In this document: piece by piece, positions 35,798 through 44,702 of the stretch | How the letters are laid out: every line of letters starts with the position of its first letter | Numbering within the stretch: position 1 is the first letter of the stretch | DNA from: Bacteriovoracaceae bacterium | GTDB taxonomy: Bacteria > Bdellovibrionota > Bacteriovoracia > Bacteriovoracales > Bacteriovoracaceae | Direction of reading: 5' to 3' | DNA length: 50,424 nucleotides | Assembly (NCBI GenBank): GCA_029865945.1 | Contig: JARXAH010000044.1 | Location: forward strand, 1-50,424 | Position numbers and translations under genes: made by a program | The notes under the pieces: generated by a model | Seen by the model: only the letters and a program-made list of their open reading frames with translations | What the model was told of the DNA's origin: nothing | Databases searched by the model: none

Positions 35798-37492
35798 TTG
35801 GAAAAAATGATCAAAGACATTATTAAAAATTTTACGGAGTTTTTAACAAGTTTATCAGGCCCGAAACGTGTGGCAGTCATTGCAACTTTGATCGCCATCG
35901 GCTGTACGATCACTGGTCTTTTTATATGGGCAGGCCAAACTCATTATAAAACTCTTTATTCCAATTTAACGACGGAAGATTCCGCGCTGATTTCTCAAAT
36001 ATTAGAGGAAGGAAAAATTCCTTATCTCGTGGAAGATGAAGGAAAAACGCTCAAAATTCCTGATGATAAAGTGGAAGTTTTACGACTAGAAATTGCCAAG
36101 CGGGGAGTTTCCTTTCAAACAACACTCGGCTATGAAGTTTTTGATAAGCAGGCCTTTGGAACCACTAATTTTGTTCAAAAGGTTAATAGACAGCGAGCGA
36201 TTGAAGGAGAGTTAGTCAAAACGATTACTCATTTAAAAGGGGTGATTAGGGCACGGGTACATTTGTCGCTTCCAGAATCGAGTCCTTTCGTTAGTGAAAA
36301 GAAAAATCCTACTGCCTCAGTCGTGCTTGACGTGCGCCCTGGATATACGATGAGCTCAGACGAAATCAAAGGAATTTCGCACCTTGTTTCTGCGGCCATT
36401 GAAGGAATGCGTCCTGAATTTGTCGTTGTCTTAGATACAGGGGGCAAGAAATTATCAGAAAATGTTTCAGATAGTATGACCGCCGAAACCGCAAATCGTG
36501 TCGCTCTTGAAGCGTCCATGAATTCAAAATATGAAAAACAAGTGGAAGAAATTCTAAGTAGAGTCGTAGGTTCGGGAAAAATAGTGGCGAAAGTTTCCGT
36601 CAATTTGGATTACACCGAAAAATTAGAAACAGAAACAACCTATGACGGTGAAAATAGTGCGATTGTATCAGAAGTATCCAATACTCAAAAATTTCAGGGA
36701 GCAAGGCCTTCTCCACAAGGAGTACCTGGAGCTAAAAGCAATGTTCCAGGAGAAAATCCTCAACCACAAACGCCGATGACAACCAGTGATACTGACAAAA
36801 ATTTAGTAACAAAAAATTATCATGTTCCCTCAAAAGTAACCCAAGCAAAAAAACCTGCGGCCGAAATTAAGGCCGTCAATGTGGCAGTTATGGTGGATGG
36901 AAAGCGAGTCCCCCTTTTAGATGCCAGCGGAAAACCCGTTTTGGATACTCAAGGATTGCCAAAAACCAAATATGAAGCTTGGACGGAATCGGAACTACAA
37001 AATTTTTCTGAAATCGTAAGTTCATCACTGGGAATTAAACCAGAACGCGGCGATAAAATCGTGATGAAAAATATGGAATTTGCCCAAGAAGATATGAGTC
37101 ACGCTGAGAACTGGATGGCGAAACAACAGCAAGCGGAATTCATTCGCAATCTAGTAAAATATGTGGTGATTGGAATTATTGTTTCCCTCTTTTTTATTCT
37201 CATCGTGAGACCGTTTATTCAGTGGATCACAGATAACTCAGTGGATTCCATTGAAGATTTTTTACCAAAAACTTTATTAGAATTAGAATCTTTGCAAGCA
37301 AATCAAAAATTGCCAGGACTGGAAGATTCTCTTCCTGCCATTGAGGAACGTCTCAATCCTGATAAGGTGGAAAGTAACTTGCTAAAAGATAAAGTGGTGG
37401 GACTCATTGAACAAAATCCTATGAAAGCTGCCCAAGTAGTAACAGGCATGATTCATACGATGGAAGAATCTAAATCAAATGCAGCAGCGTAA
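35798..37492 (+). CDS. fliF: Flagellar MS-ring protein FliF
   Basis: 564 aa. Forms the inner-membrane MS ring and with it the export gate housing and rotor mount. There are two membrane helices (residues about 22-45, VIATLIAIGCTITGLFIWAG; about 450-470, VVIGIIVSLFFILIVRPFI). Between them are the ring-building motifs YSNLTTEDSALISQILEEG, GTTNFVQKVNRQRAIEGELV and ARVHLSLPE. The variable central region is Pro/Gln-rich. TTG at 35798 is chosen because AGGAGGG is 4 nt upstream; the next ATG (35807) would be 13 nt away. The C-terminal tail should bind FliG. Confidence 0.95.
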   Translation: MEKMIKDIIKNFTEFLTSLSGPKRVAVIATLIAIGCTITGLFIWAGQTHYKTLYSNLTTEDSALISQILEEGKIPYLVEDEGKTLKIPDDKVEVLRLEIAKRGVSFQTTLGYEVFDKQAFGTTNFVQKVNRQRAIEGELVKTITHLKGVIRARVHLSLPESSPFVSEKKNPTASVVLDVRPGYTMSSDEIKGISHLVSAAIEGMRPEFVVVLDTGGKKLSENVSDSMTAETANRVALEASMNSKYEKQVEEILSRVVGSGKIVAKVSVNLDYTEKLETETTYDGENSAIVSEVSNTQKFQGARPSPQGVPGAKSNVPGENPQPQTPMTTSDTDKNLVTKNYHVPSKVTQAKKPAAEIKAVNVAVMVDGKRVPLLDASGKPVLDTQGLPKTKYEAWTESELQNFSEIVSSSLGIKPERGDKIVMKNMEFAQEDMSHAENWMAKQQQAEFIRNLVKYVVIGIIVSLFFILIVRPFIQWITDNSVDSIEDFLPKTLLELESLQANQKLPGLEDSLPAIEERLNPDKVESNLLKDKVVGLIEQNPMKAAQVVTGMIHTMEESKSNAAA

Positions 37493-37537
37493 AGAATTTT
37501 TATGGGAAGAATAAATAACTAATGGTCGCGAGGAAAA

Positions 37538-38569
37538 ATGGCCGAAGAAAATTTTGACCCAGACCAAGACTACTCGCTCCTCACAGGGCAAGACAAAGCG
37601 GCGATACTTCTTAGTACCGTGGGAACCAACGCGACCAAAATGATATTTAAGTATCTCAAAGATAATGATATTAAGCGAATTATCGCAGCGATGACCAACA
37701 TTAATAAAATTCCCATTTGGCAAGTAAAGAGAGTCTTAGAAGATTTCTATCAGCAGATCAATGAAGAAAATGAAATACTTTTTTCAGACAACAAAGGAAG
37801 AGATTTTATCTTTTCTGCGCTTGGCGAAGATCGTGCAAAATTACTTTTAGGTCAGGTTGCGGAATTTGGAAGTTCCAATTCACTTGAATCTCTCGAGCTA
37901 GTTGATACCAAAACATTATCTGATTTTCTTATTCACGAGCATCCTCAAACAATTTCACTGATTGTTGCCCACTTAGAGAGTGATAAAAAAGTTGACGTCG
38001 TAAGAAGATTACCTGAGACGATGCAAGCAGAAATTGTGATGAGAATTGCCAATCTTGATAAGGTTTCTCCAGATCTGATTTCCCAATTAGATGAAATCTT
38101 AAAAGTAGAACTTTCTGCTCGAGGATCTCTGGATGCTAAACAGTTGGGTGGTGTTCAACCAGTGGCGGAAATGCTCAACCTTATGGATAAATCCACAGAG
38201 AAAAATGTTATCAGTAAAGTGGAAGAAAAAGATCCCGAGTTGGCAGAAGAAATTCGTAAACGTATGTTTGTCTTCGATGACCTTGTTCATGTGGATGATG
38301 TGGGGATTCAAGAACTTCTTCGTGCTGTGGATAACTCGAAAATGGTTCTTGCTCTTAAAACTTCCACAGAAGAAGTTAAAAATAAACTCTTCAAGAACAT
38401 GTCTGGACGTGCGGCCAATATTCTTAAAGACGATTTACAAAATCTTGGTCTTACCAAAATTTCTGAAATTGAAAAAGCTCAACAAGAAATTATTCAAATT
38501 ATTAAAGATCTCGAACAAAAAGGTAAGGCCACTGTTAACCGCGGTGGAGAAGGTGAGCAATATATATGA
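37538..38569 (+). CDS. fliG: Flagellar motor switch protein FliG
   Basis: 343 aa. Rotor protein that contacts FliF, FliM and the stator. The N-terminal FliF-binding domain (LTGQDKAAILLSTVGTNATK), the EHPQTISLIVAHL middle motif, and the C-terminal torque domain (MFVFDDLVHVDDVGIQELLR, MSGRAANILKDDL) are all visible, with charged residues in the torque helix. The Glu/Gln-rich end overlaps fliH by 4 nt (ATGA). Confidence 0.96.
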   Translation: MAEENFDPDQDYSLLTGQDKAAILLSTVGTNATKMIFKYLKDNDIKRIIAAMTNINKIPIWQVKRVLEDFYQQINEENEILFSDNKGRDFIFSALGEDRAKLLLGQVAEFGSSNSLESLELVDTKTLSDFLIHEHPQTISLIVAHLESDKKVDVVRRLPETMQAEIVMRIANLDKVSPDLISQLDEILKVELSARGSLDAKQLGGVQPVAEMLNLMDKSTEKNVISKVEEKDPELAEEIRKRMFVFDDLVHVDDVGIQELLRAVDNSKMVLALKTSTEEVKNKLFKNMSGRAANILKDDLQNLGLTKISEIEKAQQEIIQIIKDLEQKGKATVNRGGEGEQYI

Positions 38570-39390
38570 CCTCATCTTCGTACAAATCCAAGGCGTTTAA
38601 AATTGATGACCGAACTATTTCGACCCTGGGAGAAGTTCGAGAATTTACCATTCCCAATTTATCTGAAGATCGAAGAGATTTTAAGATGCTTGATTTTACC
38701 CCAAAAGCTGATTTTTCAGCTCTAAGACAAGAGTATCAAAAATCTCAAGACCAGCATTTCAAAATTGATCACATTGTGAGTGAACGAAGAGGTCATCAAC
38801 AGTACGAAGATAATCTTATTGAAAATTCGATCCATGAAAAAGTAGAAAAAAAAATAAAAGAAATTGAATCCCAATATAAAGAACGCGGTCATAATGAAGG
38901 CCTAGAGTTGGCCAGACAAGAAATTCAACTGGAACTTTCTAAATCGGTAAAAGCAAAACTTGATGATATTGACGAAATGGTTCAGGAGATAATGTCATTA
39001 AGAAAAAAAATAATGGAAGAGTCTTTCAGTGATATGTTGAAAACATTACAGCTCATTTCCAAATGGATGGTTTATAAAACCATGGATCAAGAATCCATTT
39101 TATTATTAATGAAACGTGCCTTTCATGAAATTGGTACCGAACAAAATATTCTCATAAAATTAGATAAAGAAAATTACCTAAGAAAAGAAGATGTCCTTCG
39201 TTCCCTCATTGAAGAGTTTGGCGAACTAAAACATATCCGATTTGTTTGCGATGAAAAACAAATAAGGCCTGGTTTTCAAATCGAACTTGATAACGTGCTT
39301 GTCGACGCTTCCTTCGAATCTCAAATGCAAAGAATTGATTTACTTTTTGAAAAAATGAGAGAAAAAGGCAATGAAGACCTACCTGAATAA
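38566..39390 (+). CDS. fliH: Flagellar export regulator FliH
   Basis: 274 aa. FliH binds the export ATPase FliI as a dimer and links it to the switch complex. The N-terminal 90 residues are variable. A long helix with repeats of charged residues (HEKVEKKIKEIESQYKERGH, ARQEIQLELSKSVKAKLDDI) corresponds to the GxxxG-type stalk region, and the C-terminal domain (LRSLIEEFGELKHIRFVCDE, GFQIELDNVLVDASFESQMQ) matches the V-ATPase E-subunit-like fold of the family. It overlaps fliI by 20 nt. The gene is assigned partly from position between fliG and fliI. Confidence 0.85.
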   Translation: MTSSSYKSKAFKIDDRTISTLGEVREFTIPNLSEDRRDFKMLDFTPKADFSALRQEYQKSQDQHFKIDHIVSERRGHQQYEDNLIENSIHEKVEKKIKEIESQYKERGHNEGLELARQEIQLELSKSVKAKLDDIDEMVQEIMSLRKKIMEESFSDMLKTLQLISKWMVYKTMDQESILLLMKRAFHEIGTEQNILIKLDKENYLRKEDVLRSLIEEFGELKHIRFVCDEKQIRPGFQIELDNVLVDASFESQMQRIDLLFEKMREKGNEDLPE

Positions 39391-40735
39391 TATTGCATTA
39401 ACTCTCGATCAATTACTGCCTTATGAAGTAGTAGGAAAAGTCTTGTCCACCCGTGGGCAAGTGTACGAAACCTACTTACCTCAAGCAACCGTTGGCTCAC
39501 GTGTACTATTTTCTGCAGACAATAATGAAAAAGTGGAAGGTGAAGTCGTGAGCATCAAAGAAAAACTTTGTTATTGCATTCCCTACTTTGAAATTACTGG
39601 GATTAATAGCAACACCAAAATATTTTTAAAGAACATGGATAATAAAATAAAATTATGTCCGGAGCTCCTCGGACGCGTGGTCGATTGCAGTGGAATTCCC
39701 ATTGATAAAGGCCCATCGCTGGAAAGTTTGGCCGAAGAAGAGCGCAGCATTTATGGTGTGGCCATGAATCCTTTAGATAGAGTTTCCATAAGTGAACCGA
39801 TGTACACCGGAATAAAAAGTATCGATAGTTTTCTTACTCTCGGCAAGGGCCAGCGGATTGCGATTATGGCCGGATCGGGTGTTGGTAAATCCGTTCTCAT
39901 GGGCATGATTGCAAGAAATACTCACGCTACGGTAAACGTGATTGCTTTAATTGGAGAACGGGGCCGTGAGGTTTTAGATTTTATTAAAGACGATTTGGGA
40001 GATGAAGGATTAAAAAATTCTGTGATCGTTACGGCAACTTCTGATACATCACCACTCATGAGAATCAAGGCCGCTTACACTGCTACTACGATTGCAGAAT
40101 ATTTTCGCGACTTAGGTCACGATGTCATGTTTATGATGGATTCGGTCACTCGTTTCGCCATGGCCTGCCGGGAAGTCAGTATGAATGTGGGAGAACCTCC
40201 AGGCCCCAAAGGATATGGCCCCTCTGTTTTTGCCAAACTTCCAAAATTATTAGAACGCATGGGAACCAAAAAAGAGGCCGGAAGCATCACGGGGATTTAT
40301 ACGGTACTAGTGGAGGGTGGAGATTTCGATGAACCTATTGTTGATTCGATTCGATCAATCGCTGATGGGCACATCGTTTTATCGCGTGAATTGGCATCAA
40401 GAAATTTTTATCCTGCCATTGAAGTTTTGCAATCAGTATCTCGAGTTATGAATAAAGTAGCGAAACGCGAACATCAAGTTTTATCAGGGCATTTAAGAGA
40501 CTTAATGAGTATTTATAATCAATCTGAAGATTTAATTAATTTGGGTGCCTATGTGAAAGGGGCGAACATTAAATTAGATAAAGCGGTGGCGATTAAAGAT
40601 GATATGGATAAATTTTTAAAACAAGATTACGACGAGAAAAGTGACTATGAATCCCTCTTTGATCTCATGGTAGAAATTGCGAGAAAGGGTGAACGAAGTG
40701 TAAATCCCGAGTTGTTTAATGAAACTGATCAATAA
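39371..40735 (+). CDS. fliI: Flagellar export ATPase FliI
   Basis: 454 aa. Rotary-type ATPase of the flagellar type III export apparatus. The beta-barrel N terminus is followed by LLGRVVDCSGIPIDKGP, Walker A AGSGVGKSVL (about residue 174), GERGREVLDFI, Walker B VMFMMDSVTRFA, and VLVEGGDFDEPIVDSIRSI. C-terminal segment ends with RKGERSVNPELFNETDQ. All ATP-binding residues look intact. Co-translated with fliH. Confidence 0.97.
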   Translation: MKTYLNNIALTLDQLLPYEVVGKVLSTRGQVYETYLPQATVGSRVLFSADNNEKVEGEVVSIKEKLCYCIPYFEITGINSNTKIFLKNMDNKIKLCPELLGRVVDCSGIPIDKGPSLESLAEEERSIYGVAMNPLDRVSISEPMYTGIKSIDSFLTLGKGQRIAIMAGSGVGKSVLMGMIARNTHATVNVIALIGERGREVLDFIKDDLGDEGLKNSVIVTATSDTSPLMRIKAAYTATTIAEYFRDLGHDVMFMMDSVTRFAMACREVSMNVGEPPGPKGYGPSVFAKLPKLLERMGTKKEAGSITGIYTVLVEGGDFDEPIVDSIRSIADGHIVLSRELASRNFYPAIEVLQSVSRVMNKVAKREHQVLSGHLRDLMSIYNQSEDLINLGAYVKGANIKLDKAVAIKDDMDKFLKQDYDEKSDYESLFDLMVEIARKGERSVNPELFNETDQ

Positions 40736-40750
40736 TCGTGAACAATAAAA

Positions 40751-41182
40751 ATGAAAAAATTCAAATTTAAATTATCACCACTGCTTAAAATAAAAGAACT
40801 GGCGAAATTTCAATTGGAGCAAAAATTAGGAAAATTGAATGAAGAAATTCGTTTGCGTGAGGAAGAAATAAAAAATAATTTTGATGATATAAAAAATTTA
40901 TTAAATTCTGCTTCACCTGAAGGAGGGACAAATCTCTTGATTGGTTTTGATTACCTCGGTCATCGGAAGAAAAATATTCAATTACTAAAAATAGATTTAA
41001 ATCAATGGCTAGATTCGCGGGTAAAATTAATGCAGCAGATTACCCAAGTAACTCGTGAAATCGAAAAAGTGGAAGAAATTAAAAACGAAAAATTAAAGGC
41101 TTGGAAAAAAGAATTAACGAAGAAAGAAGAAATGGTCATTGAGGAAAACTATTTAATTAAAAATCATTATAGTGTGGATTAG
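40751..41182 (+). CDS. fliJ: Flagellar export chaperone FliJ
   Basis: 143 aa, a nearly continuous antiparallel coiled coil (FKLSPLLKIKELAKFQLEQK, KVEEIKNEKLKAWKKELTKK) typical of the FliJ stalk that sits in the FliI hexamer. The N-terminal 'F-k-L-x-x-L-L' start and length match FliJ; sequence identity within the family is always low, so position after fliI is the main argument. Its end overlaps the start region of the next gene. Confidence 0.85.
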   Translation: MKKFKFKLSPLLKIKELAKFQLEQKLGKLNEEIRLREEEIKNNFDDIKNLLNSASPEGGTNLLIGFDYLGHRKKNIQLLKIDLNQWLDSRVKLMQQITQVTREIEKVEEIKNEKLKAWKKELTKKEEMVIEENYLIKNHYSVD

Positions 41183-41189
41183 GAATTTT

Positions 41190-41768
41190 ATGAGAAATTT
41201 TTTTACTATTTTTATGTTTATTTTTGTATTAGATTCTCAATCACTGTCGGCCAAAGAAATTCCTGAACTAAATACGGAATCTAAAGATAAGGCACAAGAA
41301 AAAATTTATACACAAGCTGAATTTGATGAAAAATTGAATAAGAAATTATTAGAAGAGGTCACAAAAATTAAAAAAACAGGTCTAGTCGAGCTGACTCAAG
41401 CGCTGCTTAAGCGGGAGCAGGCGATTGGAGAGCAAGAAGAAAAACTCAAGCAAAAAGAAACAGAGATAAAATTTCAAGGAAAAGATTTTGATGCCAAGAT
41501 TGCAGAGTTCGAAAAACGGCAAAAAGAGTTTATTGCCTGCAATCAAAAAGTGGAAAAAGATTCCGCCGTGCGCGTTTCAAAAATGGTAGATGTCATTAGC
41601 ACCATGAAACCTGACCGGGCCGCTGCACTACTATCAACGCAAACCCCTGAATTAGCAGTGCAAATACTCTCATTATTAGAAAGCCAAAAAACTTCAAAAA
41701 TTTTTAACGTCATGGATAAAGAAAAATCTGCCCAGCTTCAAAAGATGTACCTAGATATGAAAAGATAG
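41190..41768 (+). CDS. MotE/YlxF-like flagellar periplasmic protein (MgtE N-domain-like)
   Basis: 192 aa from ATG 41190, which has AGGA 7 nt upstream; an upstream in-frame ATG at 41172 adds 6 residues. Signal peptide (MRNFFTIFMFIFVLDSQSLS) followed by a long Lys/Glu coiled coil and a C-terminal domain SAVRVSKMVDVISTMKPDRA then ALLSTQTPELAVQILSLLES, which resembles the MgtE intracellular N-terminal domain found in MotE and YlxF. Those proteins sit between fliJ and fliK in many flagellar operons and help stator or hook-length proteins; role here inferred. Confidence 0.75.
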   Translation: MRNFFTIFMFIFVLDSQSLSAKEIPELNTESKDKAQEKIYTQAEFDEKLNKKLLEEVTKIKKTGLVELTQALLKREQAIGEQEEKLKQKETEIKFQGKDFDAKIAEFEKRQKEFIACNQKVEKDSAVRVSKMVDVISTMKPDRAAALLSTQTPELAVQILSLLESQKTSKIFNVMDKEKSAQLQKMYLDMKR

Positions 41769-41777
41769 ATCTAATAT

Positions 41778-43106
41778 ATGACGCAGATTACATCAGCTAA
41801 TATTCAAACCGATACTTCTTCCTCTTCTCCTACGGCGAAAAAAATTTCTTCACTTGCTCATCAATCGCAAATGAAAAAAAAGGATTCCTTTTTTAATCCC
41901 TCTGAAGAATTGGACAGCAACAATTTTTTAATGGCGATGATGTCACAATCTCCATCTGGATCGGCAGATGTAAAAAGTTCTTTAGATAAAAATAATTCCT
42001 TCGATTCAAGTCAAAAAATTCTTAGTCAACTTATGAGCAGATTGAATGGTGCGAGTGATGTGATTACACAAGAAGTTAATGAAGTTAGCGATAGAGCAGA
42101 TAGTAATTCACCTGACGATATGCGCCTGAAGCTAGGAGCTCATACTTTAAAAAATTCCCAGTTAATGAATTCATTAAACTCTCAACATGGGCACTTATCA
42201 ACGGATGATATGTTGAGTCTGAAAAATAAATTTGCTCACTCGAATGCCCATCACATGGGACGGCCTTTGTCGGAACAGAATCATTCCTATAGTCAGATGG
42301 ATTCGCAAGGGGTTAATTCAAGAAATTCATTCTTAGGAAAAACCAAAAAAATAACTTCCTTGAAGAATGGAGATTTTCAAATTAATCCGAGGCCATCGAT
42401 GATCGTGGATAATAAATTATCTTTAAACCCGATGCTAGGAAATAATTCTCAATACCAAAATCAAGATTCTAACTTAAGTGATCGTGGACAAATTTCATTG
42501 ATCAATCATAAAAATTCTTCAAACCTCTCTGAGCTGACTGCAACAATTAAAAATTATATTGTTAAGCAGAATATGGCGCAACGTTTGGAAAAATTAGATT
42601 TTCATGTTGATCATTCTACTCTAGGGAAAATTGATATCTCCGTTTCAAAAATGGAATCTGCCCAATTAGGAAATGATACTTTTGAAATTAAGTTATCACC
42701 TTCCAATCTTGCGACCCAGCAACTCCTTATGGAAAACAGAGGAGAGCTACAAAATCAACTTAAGTTGGCCGGCATTCATACCTCAGACATTAAAGTCGAG
42801 CAAAATTCATCATTAAATTCTTTATCTTTTGATCGATCGATAGCGCAGTTGTCTGATCCCTCTCAAGTGAAGGACTTAGCTCAAAATGCTTCCGCAGGTT
42901 TTTCTTCTCAGTCTAATTCTAATTCTCAATCTCAGTCTCAATCCCAGTTTCAAAATCATTCATCACCCTCTGAATCTTCTTGGATGAGCGATCTTCTTGG
43001 TAATGAAAATTCCAAAAGTTCTCAGTCTTACGGGGGAAGTGAGGGCAGAGAGAGAAGAGACGAGATGTGGAATATTTTAAATGAAAAGCGTAGGTCTTAT
43101 GCCTGA
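41778..43106 (+). CDS. fliK: Flagellar hook-length control protein FliK
   Basis: 442 aa. Secreted molecular ruler that switches export specificity. The N-terminal two thirds are Ser/Asn/Gln-rich and unconserved. The C-terminal domain (KLDFHVDHSTLGKIDISVSK, TFEIKLSPSNLATQQLLMEN, LQNQLKLAGIHTSDIKVEQ) follows the Flg_hook pattern 'LxPxxLGxVxV...LrxxLxxxG'. The last 90 residues are a Ser/Gln tract with repeats (SNSNSQSQSQSQFQ). Its last 26 bp overlap flgD in another frame. Confidence 0.85.
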   Translation: MTQITSANIQTDTSSSSPTAKKISSLAHQSQMKKKDSFFNPSEELDSNNFLMAMMSQSPSGSADVKSSLDKNNSFDSSQKILSQLMSRLNGASDVITQEVNEVSDRADSNSPDDMRLKLGAHTLKNSQLMNSLNSQHGHLSTDDMLSLKNKFAHSNAHHMGRPLSEQNHSYSQMDSQGVNSRNSFLGKTKKITSLKNGDFQINPRPSMIVDNKLSLNPMLGNNSQYQNQDSNLSDRGQISLINHKNSSNLSELTATIKNYIVKQNMAQRLEKLDFHVDHSTLGKIDISVSKMESAQLGNDTFEIKLSPSNLATQQLLMENRGELQNQLKLAGIHTSDIKVEQNSSLNSLSFDRSIAQLSDPSQVKDLAQNASAGFSSQSNSNSQSQSQSQFQNHSSPSESSWMSDLLGNENSKSSQSYGGSEGRERRDEMWNILNEKRRSYA

Positions 43107-44052
43107 AATTGGAAGACCAGTCACATCTGAGCAATCTCAACTTATGAAGGCCGAAATCCTTAAGCCAAAACTTGATAAAGAAGTGGTGGATAAAATTGCA
43201 GGCACAACCAGAAATGATCGATCCAAACTTTTTGCCAAAAAAGATCCTTCGAAACTAGATAAAGATGATTTTTTAAAAATGCTTTCCAATCAGATACAAA
43301 ATCAAGATCCGCTCAACCCGGCCGATCAAAAACAATTTACCCAAGAACTGGCCCAATTTTCTCAGCTCGAGCAAATGACCAACCTGAATAAAAAATTTGA
43401 AACCTGGGCCGGAAACCGGGAATTAGAAAAAAAATTATCAGCGGCCCAATTTGTTGGAAAGCGTGTTGTGACTGAAGGAAATTCTATCACTCATGGACAG
43501 GAAGGAAGACCGCCAGGGGCAAAAATCGTCTTCAATCTAGATCGCAACGCAAAAGAAGTTATTGTGAGAGTTAATGATAAGGGTGGAAATTTAACAGCAG
43601 AAATTCCCATGAGCAATCAAGGTAGTGGTTCCCACGAAGTTGATTGGAATGGCAAGGCCACCGATGGTTACCCGGCCCCCCCTGGAGAATACCAAGTATC
43701 CATTAAAGCGTGGGATGAAAATTTAAAAACTATCATTCCTGAAACGCGTGTCGGAGGACTTGTGGAAGGGGTCTATTTTGATGGCGATGAAATTATGTTA
43801 ACCGTGGAAGGAAGAAAGGTTTCACTAAAAGATGTTAAGAGTTTTCATGAAGGGAATAAATCAGTGGAAAAACAATTGAAAGCTTTTCAAACAGAAGCTA
43901 CCAACCCGCTATTACAAAAAGTAATTGAAAATCAGCAACAGCAACAGCAACTACAACAAAAGCAAGATCTTCAAGCGCAAGCACTACAGCAACCTATCCC
44001 TTCAAATGGTAGTGACGTCGATCAACCTATGACATTGGATGAAAATTTATGA
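43081..44052 (+). CDS. flgD: Flagellar hook-capping protein FlgD
   Basis: 323 aa. Scaffold cap for hook assembly. The conserved N-terminal signal is LDKDDFLKMLSNQIQNQDPL followed by NPADQKQFTQELAQFSQLEQ and MTNLNKKF, then the tudor/Ig-like middle (VGKRVVTEGNSITHGQEGRP, GSGSHEVDWNGKATDGYPAP). Odd: after the normal FlgD end there is a Gln-rich tail (from about residue 285, ENQQQQQQLQQKQDLQAQAL), not part of the family. It overlaps fliK by 26 bp and the next gene by 4 nt. Confidence 0.92.
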   Translation: MKSVGLMPEIGRPVTSEQSQLMKAEILKPKLDKEVVDKIAGTTRNDRSKLFAKKDPSKLDKDDFLKMLSNQIQNQDPLNPADQKQFTQELAQFSQLEQMTNLNKKFETWAGNRELEKKLSAAQFVGKRVVTEGNSITHGQEGRPPGAKIVFNLDRNAKEVIVRVNDKGGNLTAEIPMSNQGSGSHEVDWNGKATDGYPAPPGEYQVSIKAWDENLKTIIPETRVGGLVEGVYFDGDEIMLTVEGRKVSLKDVKSFHEGNKSVEKQLKAFQTEATNPLLQKVIENQQQQQQLQQKQDLQAQALQQPIPSNGSDVDQPMTLDENL

Positions 44053-44540
44053 TCAACACAGAATTACAATCGATTCTTAGTTCTTATAAGAGTGGCGATC
44101 TCAAGCGCCCGGGGGGCCCTGGGAGCACAGGAAGTAATAGTGCTGCTCGAGGTGCAGAAAAATTAGATAAACTTAAATCCGCCGAAGAATTAGGTAAACC
44201 AAAAGAAGTAAGCTTCGAAGAAGTACTGAAAGGAAATTCCAAGGAAGTACCCCTCGAAGCTAAAGTGGCAGCTAAGAATGGTGATAGCGATCTTCTCATC
44301 AGCCAGCATGCGATAAAAAGAATGACTGAGCGAAATATAACTTTAGATGCTGAAGAATTTACTAAATTAAAATCCGCGCTCCAAAAATTGCGGACAAAAG
44401 GAGGACAAGATTCCCTCGTTATTACCAATAAAGCTGCTTACATTTTAGATGTAGGAAATAATAAAGTGGTAACCGCGATGGATAAACAAAGTTTAAATGA
44501 TAATGTTTTTACAAAAATTGATTCAACATTAATTTTGTAG
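44049..44540 (+). CDS. Flagellar operon protein (TIGR02530 type)
   Basis: 163 aa. The C-terminal half (LLISQHAIKRMTERNITLDA, QDSLVITNKAAYILDVGNNK, VVTAMDKQSL) is the signature of the TIGR02530 flagellar family, which sits between flgD and flgE in many operons. N-terminal part is variable and Gly/Pro-rich. ATGA overlap with flgD shows coupled translation. Molecular role not established by sequence; likely involved in hook assembly. Confidence 0.85.
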   Translation: MINTELQSILSSYKSGDLKRPGGPGSTGSNSAARGAEKLDKLKSAEELGKPKEVSFEEVLKGNSKEVPLEAKVAAKNGDSDLLISQHAIKRMTERNITLDAEEFTKLKSALQKLRTKGGQDSLVITNKAAYILDVGNNKVVTAMDKQSLNDNVFTKIDSTLIL

Positions 44541-44702
44541 AATGAAAGTCGTGTTTTGTTTTTGTTTTCTTTTTTATTTTATTTTTTTTATTAACTGAAG
44601 CGAAGAGTTTTACGTCTGGCCCTTTTTTGTTAGGAAGACGTCCTAGAAATTCCATAGTTGATGGAACTAGCTCTCGCAGATCGAAGCCTATGGAGGGGCA
44701 TA

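Noticed and set aside
44605-44632. Possible sigma-54 promoter before flgE (TGGCCC then TTTTTTGTT)
   Set aside because: The -24 GG is present but the expected GC at -12 is missing and spacing is off by one base, so it does not meet the consensus.
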